Under the pieces are notes generated by a model. It was not told the origin of the DNA and made no database searches. It worked only from the letters and a program-made list of their open reading frames with translations. Shown here piece by piece: positions 44,692 to 51,000 of a stretch of DNA of 51,000 bases (position 1 is the first letter of the stretch; every line of letters starts with the position of its first letter). Source of the stretch: Neocallimastix lanati (nom. inval.) (lineage: Eukaryota > Neocallimastigomycota > Neocallimastigomycetes > Neocallimastigales > Neocallimastigaceae); NCBI GenBank assembly GCA_016946835.1, contig JACVTC010000047.1:250001-301000 (forward strand). Reading direction: 5' to 3'. The position numbers were made by a program, and so were the translations under genes.

Positions 44692-45036
44692 TATTAAAAA
44701 CCACTCATTTAATAAAAAAAAAAAAATAAATATTATTTGTCCAATTTGAACATAATAATATTTTAAATGGTAATGTGAAATAAAAATAATATTCAAAATA
44801 AAGCGTACAAATAAATTCAGAAAAAGGTTCATATGAAACGAACCTCACCTCAAGATTATAAAATTTATGTTTTAAAAGAAATTCCTTTTTCGGATTAGAG
44901 TTTGAACTGACTATCTGAAAAAAATTATCGTCTTCTCTTTCAGAGGCATTGGTTCTGCTAGCCTGTTTTACTGCATTTTCGACGTTGATGTTACTGGTAA
45001 GTTTATGTTTATACCGTCGGAATAGCAATCCTTACC
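44602..45036 (-). repeat. Inverted-repeat arm, right, with best-preserved reading frame
   Basis: The minus-strand frame from ATG 45028 gives LFRRYKHKLTSNINVENAV, then ASEREDDNFFQIVSSNSN and FYNLEVRFVSYEPFSEFI before degrading into simple sequence (44705). It is the reverse-complement match of 43345-43745. No known domain recognised. It keeps an open frame of 107 codons, but upstream (45036-45250) the coding texture continues past a stop (SKMPFLVRSADLFTEIMN, minus strand), so the ATG is probably not a true start. Confidence 0.65.
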
Positions 45037-45480
45037 GAGTAATAGCCCTATTCATAATTTCTGTAAAGAGATCCGCAGATCGCACCAAAAATGGCATTTT
45101 AGAATAATCACCAGAAATGATGAAATGATAGGATTATTAAACAAAATATCCCATTCCTTTTTATAATTTAAATCAATAATGTCTTCATCTCATCCATCAA
45201 GAAGGAAGTTATATAATCGATACCACATCACATTATATTTACACACTTATTATTCAGAAAATTACATAAATTAATACCATTTTTCACCAATTGAACTATT
45301 CACTACATTATTAGTAACGATACGATTATTTTCACAATCACTAAAAATAATATTCTTATTTTCTCTCTCAATACTAATCAGTACTTGATTTTACATTATT
45401 CATATCTGTGATAACTGTGTTTACATTACTATTTGATATTGAACAATATTAACACTGAAAAATATGCTTACAGATTTTCT
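45037..45480 (-). pseudogene. Upstream part of right copy, matching 40925-41245
   Basis: On the minus strand, 45460-45245 matches plus-strand 40925-41245 (shared TGTAAACAC(A/T)GTTATCACAGATATGAATAAT, split by one substitution, and a shared GATTATATAACT). Then 45245-45037 gives fragments YKKEWDILFNN and SKMPFLVRSADLFTEIMNRA in shifted frames, leading into the right inverted arm. This links the two modules as parts of one ancestral element. Confidence 0.5.
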
Positions 45481-45577
45481 TATTAAAAAAATATCTATAA
45501 TAGGAAAATGACAAAAGGTAAAAATTAAAAAAAAAAAAAAAAAAAAAAAATATGAAAAATCTAATTTCTATTATTTA

Positions 45578-45608
<31 letters not shown>

Positions 45609-46130
45609 TTTGATTATATTTTATTATGCTTATGTTAACACCAAATATATTTCATATTATATTTATAATTATCTAATCATTTTTGAATAATACTTTGGTA
45701 TTGAATTAAAATTTTTACTTAATTGTAAATTTTACAATAAAATTAAATAAATCCAAATACTAATTACTAAAAAATAAATACTAGAGTTCCTTTTATTATG
45801 ATATACAAATAATTAAACTATATAAAATTTTTAATATTATATTATATTTTAATTAATATTTTTTATTTTATAATATTTTTAATAATAATTTTTAATAAGA
45901 TATTATTTCTTGATATATAATAAATATATATTATTGTACAATAGTATAAGTTATTTTAATTAAATATATATTATATATTTTTATTTTTTAATTTTTTTTT
46001 TTTTTAAAGGATAATTAAAAGTAGTTTTAATTTAAATTAAAAAGTAACAAAATATATTTGTTATATAATTATTATTAATTTTTTCTCATAATATGCGTTA
46101 AATCTTTAGTTATTACAAGGAATATTCAGG

Positions 46131-46190
<60 letters not shown>

Positions 46191-46192
46191 CT
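46131..46192. repeat. A-run / TA-run / T-run palindrome
   Basis: About 18 A, then (TA)n, then 14 T, close to self-complementary. It lies just downstream of the F-box gene stop. Related A-run plus TA-run junctions occur at 24490-24551 and 38844-38898. Confidence 0.8.
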
Positions 46193-46225
46193 TTTTCAGT
46201 AAACAAAATTTAAGTAATTGTTTAT

Positions 46226-48171
46226 TTATAATAAATCATTGTGGAAAAGCCATTCTTTCGATATTCCTTTCTCTCTTGTCCATGGTTTTTTAGTTTTTGG
46301 TTTTGATCCCATTAACTTATATTGGGTTCTTGATTCATTTTTTTCTTCTGAGGTTAATTTTCCTCTTCTTTCTGGTCTTTGATATTTTGGACTATTGTAT
46401 ATATATATATATATATTTATTTAGAGTTAGAATATAATCATAAAAAATAATATTAATAATATTAATAATAAAAATATTAAACGTAAAATATATATTATTA
46501 TTATTATTATTATTGTTATAATATATAATAATATTTGAATAAAATATAAATATATAATTATATTAATTATATTACCTATCTTCATCTGATTCTGATGAAC
46601 TTTCTTCATCACTTGATGAATTACTAATTATTTCTATTCCTCTAACTTCAGTTTTCCTATATTCTTCAACAGCTTTTTCAACCCAGACTTTAGTTCCTCT
46701 TTTTCTTTCTGCGCGAGTAATAGTATGATACCATGGAAACATTAATTTTTTACTAAGTTTTAAACTCTCATTGGAATTAGAACTTTTGAAATTACTTAAA
46801 GATATTGAGGATAGTGAAGTTAATGATTCACGGGATGATGATAAACTCGAGAGTTCATTTAAACTTTTTGAACGTTCTAAATATTTATCATAACCTTCTT
46901 TTTCTTTTTGAGCTTTACCAACCCAAACAATGTTCATCCATATGTTCCACCATAAATCAACAGAATATTTAGAATTAAGCAATTCTTTTCTCCATGATTT
47001 ACATACTCGAGACATGAGACATAATTCTCTCGGCGTTAAGTAAAATAAAAGATGCATTAATATTGTATATTTACTACTAGGACCATTCGTAACTTTAATT
47101 CCTTGGAATATTTTGAATATATCTTCAAGATGTTCAATTTTATCAATAATAATTTCTGGTTCTTTTTTTGGTATAATAGATTCTAATTTAACTAATTTAC
47201 TTTTTGTTTTGACTATTTTTTTTTTTTTTTTTTATAGAAGAAAACAATTAATATTAAAATTAAAAACAAAAAATTTATAATTACTATTACTACTTTCCTA
47301 TTATTATTATAATTATTATAATTATTATAATTATTACTACTATTACTATTATTTTTATTTTTATTATTATTTTAAATTATAGAAATAAAATTTCATTATA
47401 TTTACAATGATTTTTTGTATGTGGTGGTGGTATATCCTTGATTTTAATCTTTGATATTGTATGTGAATTTGCATATAATGATGTATCATAATTACTTTTA
47501 CTCATATCACAAAACTTCAAATTTAATGTTTTTATAATATTTATCATATTTTGAAGTTCCTGTTCATTATGATTATTACTTGACGATGACGTATCATTGC
47601 CTTGAACAATGTCTATTAATTTTTTTAAGTGACTATTACAATCATCACCATATTCTCCATTCATTATATCAAATCCACATCTAGGAATTTTCCACCAGTA
47701 TTGATATAATGATGAGTATGGGGGTGGCATAAACATATTATGATAATTACTATACGGAGAATAAGGTACAACTGCTTTACTTAAATCTTCCTCTTTCTTT
47801 TCATTATTACTTTTAGTAGCATCAATGAATGATCTACTATAATTAAATTCTTTTTTTATAGGAGAGCAATACTCTTGATAATTTAAATTAAGATTATTAA
47901 TTTTTAATACTTTTACATCAGTAAGTAATGATTTTTTACTTTTATTTCGTAAAAAAGGGGGTGCAACCTTTTTCTTATTTTTACTTTCATTTTTTTTATT
48001 TAATTTTGATGAAGCTTCTTTTAAGCTTGGAAAGTCAGCACTATTTTGTCTATTATCTGTAGTTGGAACAATAACAGAGCTAATGGATGGGTCATTATTA
48101 TTAAACTTTTTAATATTCCAACATGTTTTGGGAATTTCATGACTAATACTACTTTGATTATTTATATCCAT
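46226..48171 (-). CDS. F-box domain protein
   Basis: I join three minus-strand exons: 48171-47406, 47212-46576, 46391-46226 (TAA). Both introns are GT-AG and phases agree (CAT T|TC; AG|T), giving 522 residues. The role is inferred: F-box proteins bind Skp1 and bring substrates to an SCF ubiquitin ligase. Residues 1-255 are mostly disordered (start MDINNQSSISHEIPKTCW; ADFPSLKEASSKL; VAPPFLRNKSKKSLL). The F-box is about residues 303-335 (YTILMHLLFYLTPRELCLMSRVCKSWRKELL, split: TPRELCLMSRVCKSWR is the diagnostic core), followed by DLWWNIWMNIVWVG. A Ser-rich linker, WYHTITRAERKRGTKVWVEK and a Ser/Glu-rich acidic segment follow. The tail is basic (KYQRPERRGKLTSEEKNE). No substrate-binding repeats (LRR, WD40) are seen. 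The N-terminal exon could be a separate gene, but its frame passes into exon 2 cleanly. Confidence 0.7.
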
Positions 48172-48299
48172 ATTTATTTAATAAATATATTTTATAAATA
48201 AAATAATAATATTCGAATAAAAATAAAAATATTGCAAAATGCTTAGGTTTTTATAATTAAATCATATAATTATAATTTATATTAAAGTTCTTCATTTAT

Positions 48300-48349
<50 letters not shown>

Positions 48350-49341
48350 CTAAAAGAGTGTCCACTTTGTAATGTTTTTAATAATATAATGAAATTTTAT
48401 ATATATTTTAAATATTAATATTTTCAATTAATTTTCAATACTACATCTTCGATTAGAAATGAATTTTTTTTTAATATTTTTCTTATTAAAAAAGAATACA
48501 AGCTAATCTAAAAGAAAAGGTTGAAATGCATAAATATAATAAAAAAATAATTAGTATAATTAATAATTAATTGTAATAAAGTTTTTTATAAATTTTAATA
48601 ATTATTATATATATATTCTTATATATTTAATTAATTTTTAATTCAGATGAGAAATTTTTAATTTTATTTGTGAATTATATATTTATATTTATTTAACAAA
48701 AAATTTATATTTCAATAAGATTAAAAAAAAAAAAAATTATGTTTTGGTAGCACTAATATATCTACCAAAATTAAATGTGGTGATAATTTATAATTTTAAA
48801 TATTAATTATAATTATAAAATAATTATTAGGAACTATATACATTATTTAGTATTTAGTATTTATATAATATTTCATATTAATTATATATTACTATTTATT
48901 AGTTTAGTTATTATTTATTATCTATTAATTATTATATATGTTATTTAATATTTAATATTTAATATTTAATATTTAATATTTATTATTTATTTATTATTAT
49001 TTTATTATTGAGATATGATTATTATTAAATAAAATTTGTTAACAATGAGATATAATATTAGAAGATTTTAAATTAAATACATTATATAAATTTAAAATTA
49101 TATAAATATCCAAAATGTATTATTAAAAATAAAAATAAAAAATAAATGAATATCTAATTTATTGGAAACATTATGATTCAAACTTTTTTTCTTAATTCTT
49201 AATTCATTTTTTTTTTATTAATTTTAGCAGAATACTAATGTGTGATACTAAAAAAAAAAAAAAAAAATGGATAATTATTATTTAAATTTAAATTTATATT
49301 TATTTGAAAAAAATCACAACTAGTTTATTTTTAACAAAATA

Positions 49342-49374
<33 letters not shown>

Positions 49375-51000
49375 AAATTATTAAAAGAAGTAAATATATA
49401 TTAATATTTTTATAAAGTAGTATAAAAAATTAAGGATAATTATTTTTACTTTTATTTGTTATATCACTATGAAATATTAATGTTATTTAATTACAAGAGA
49501 ATTAGAGATAGGTGAAGTATTAATTAAAAATAATTATTTAATAAAAATAAATTAGTATTGTTAATAGTTATTTTAAATATTAATATAAATTATAATTATA
49601 AATATAGGATATATTATAAAAATTTTTAGAATTCTAGATTAGGTTTACGAAAGAGATAATTAATGAAATTGATACTATAAATTCTTAATAAATATAACAA
49701 ATTTATTTAGGTCAAGATGGTATAGTTGTTTATTCATTATAACTAGAATAACTGAAAGAAATCAAAAATATAAGGAATATGAGAATGAGGAAATATATTG
49801 TTAATTATTAATGGTAGTAGCAGTATTATTATTATTATTAATATTATTACTAATAGTAGTACCAATATTAGTAATAGTAGTATGATTAATAATAATAATT
49901 TAATGGATTATTAACAGAAGTATATAATGATAATTCATGTAATCTGCTTTTCCCGACTAAAAGAATATGTTATATTAAAATATGGGATATATATATACAA
50001 AATATTTAGTTTATAATGAAAATATAATAATATTGTTTTTTTTTTTTTTTAAAAAAAAAAAACAAAAAATTAATAATAATAATAAAAATTTTAAATAATT
50101 ATACATATAATATAATGGTTGAATGGACATTAAGAAGTAATTTATTATTTATTATTGGAATTATATAATAAAATATATAGTAAATTTTTCGATAGAGATG
50201 AAAATGCTATTTAGAAATTTTTCCATGTGATTGTGTAAAAGAAATTCAAAAAAATAAAAAACATATATTGATCTAATTTAGATAATTCATAAACTATTAG
50301 AAATAATAATAAATTTATTGATATATTTAGTATAAGAATATTAATACATAATTGAAAATTCTGTACCTAACAAGATAATTTTTTAATATTTAAAATAAAT
50401 AATAATGAATTATACTGTAATTCTGACTGTGGTTGTCGTTACTAAATACAGTAATAAAAGAATTTTATCAAATATGAATATAAATTATAATTATAATCAT
50501 AATAATAATAAATAATTAATTATTTATTTTATATTGAGAATTTATAAATGATGATGATAATGAATCATTATATATATATATTTTGACCAGAAATAGAAAT
50601 ATAATGAAAAAAAAAATATATTTACTGTTAAAAAAAATTGTAGAATTAATTATATATTTTATTAATTTCATATAATGTATAATTTAAATTTAATTATAAT
50701 ACCTTTAATTTTAATCCTTTTTACTTTCTTTAATATCAATATTTAAATTTATTAAAATTTTATTATTAATATAAATGAAAATTAGGTTGTAAAAATGTTA
50801 AAATATATTTCAATAATATAAATGAATAAATAATAAATAAATAAATAATATAATTTAAATAAATAATAAATAAATATATTAATATATAATAAAATTAAAT
50901 ATAAATAAATTAATATGTAATAAATTAAATAATAAATATATAAATAAATATTAAATAATTTAAATAAAAAATAAATATAAATAAATATAAATAAATAAAT
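48172..51000. other. AT-rich intergenic region at right edge
   Basis: It includes the F-box gene upstream region, T tracts (48311-48349, 49345-49370), a heptad-like TATTTAG/TATTTAA array (48846-48985), and AAATA-type runs near the right edge. Only 49630-50470 is more complex and may be decayed coding sequence (frames reading RSRWYSCLFIITRITERNQ, then Asn/Ser-rich, then FFPCDCVKEIQKNKK), but stops interrupt every frame. I call no gene. Confidence 0.5.

Overview
The window is nuclear DNA of a microbial eukaryote. It is extremely AT-rich (by eye well above 80% outside exons) and full of A/T homopolymers, TA runs and TTTA or TTATT microsatellites. Genes have many short GT-AG introns (GTAA-type donors, TAG/AAG/CAG acceptors), and coding sequence stands out by higher GC and Asn-rich low complexity. 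A Schizosaccharomyces/Aspergillus-type RasGAP, a fungal helicase-only POLQ/HELQ-like protein, UTP3/SAS10, DGAT2 and an oxygen-sensitive NrdG-type radical SAM activase together point to an anaerobic gut fungus (Neocallimastigomycota). That assignment is inference. Dictyostelium-like composition was considered, but the NrdG gene and intron density argue against it.

Layout. 1-3414 (+): last eight exons of a Gap1/GapA-type RasGAP, cut by the left edge. 5871-12098 (-): a five-exon gene for a very large helicase with two long poly-Asn tracts, convergent with the RasGAP gene. 13080-15180 (+): a decayed Ty1/copia-like retrotransposon, followed by an Asn/Glu-rich broken frame to 15778. 16073-19284 (+): UTP3/SAS10, eight exons. 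20851-22650 (+): DGAT2, seven exons. 25060-25659 (-): intronless NrdG-type radical SAM activase. 28127-31495 (-): intronless large C2H2 zinc-finger protein with an AT-hook. 31496-39000: 7.5 kb of AT-rich sequence in which I see no gene. 39050-45480: a mosaic of decayed modules of an unrecognised multicopy element in direct and inverted orientation, with a GC-rich tRNA-like island, TTAGGG motifs and a short hairpin element nearby. 46226-48171 (-): three-exon F-box protein gene. 48172-51000: AT-rich, with one possible decayed coding patch.

The intact genes are unrelated housekeeping or regulatory genes: Ras signalling, DNA repair, small-subunit rRNA processing, triacylglycerol synthesis, activation of anaerobic dNTP synthesis, transcription, and ubiquitin ligase targeting. 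Nothing suggests a gene cluster. The most unusual part is the multicopy element mosaic at 39-45.5 kb, whose coding remnants I cannot assign to any family.
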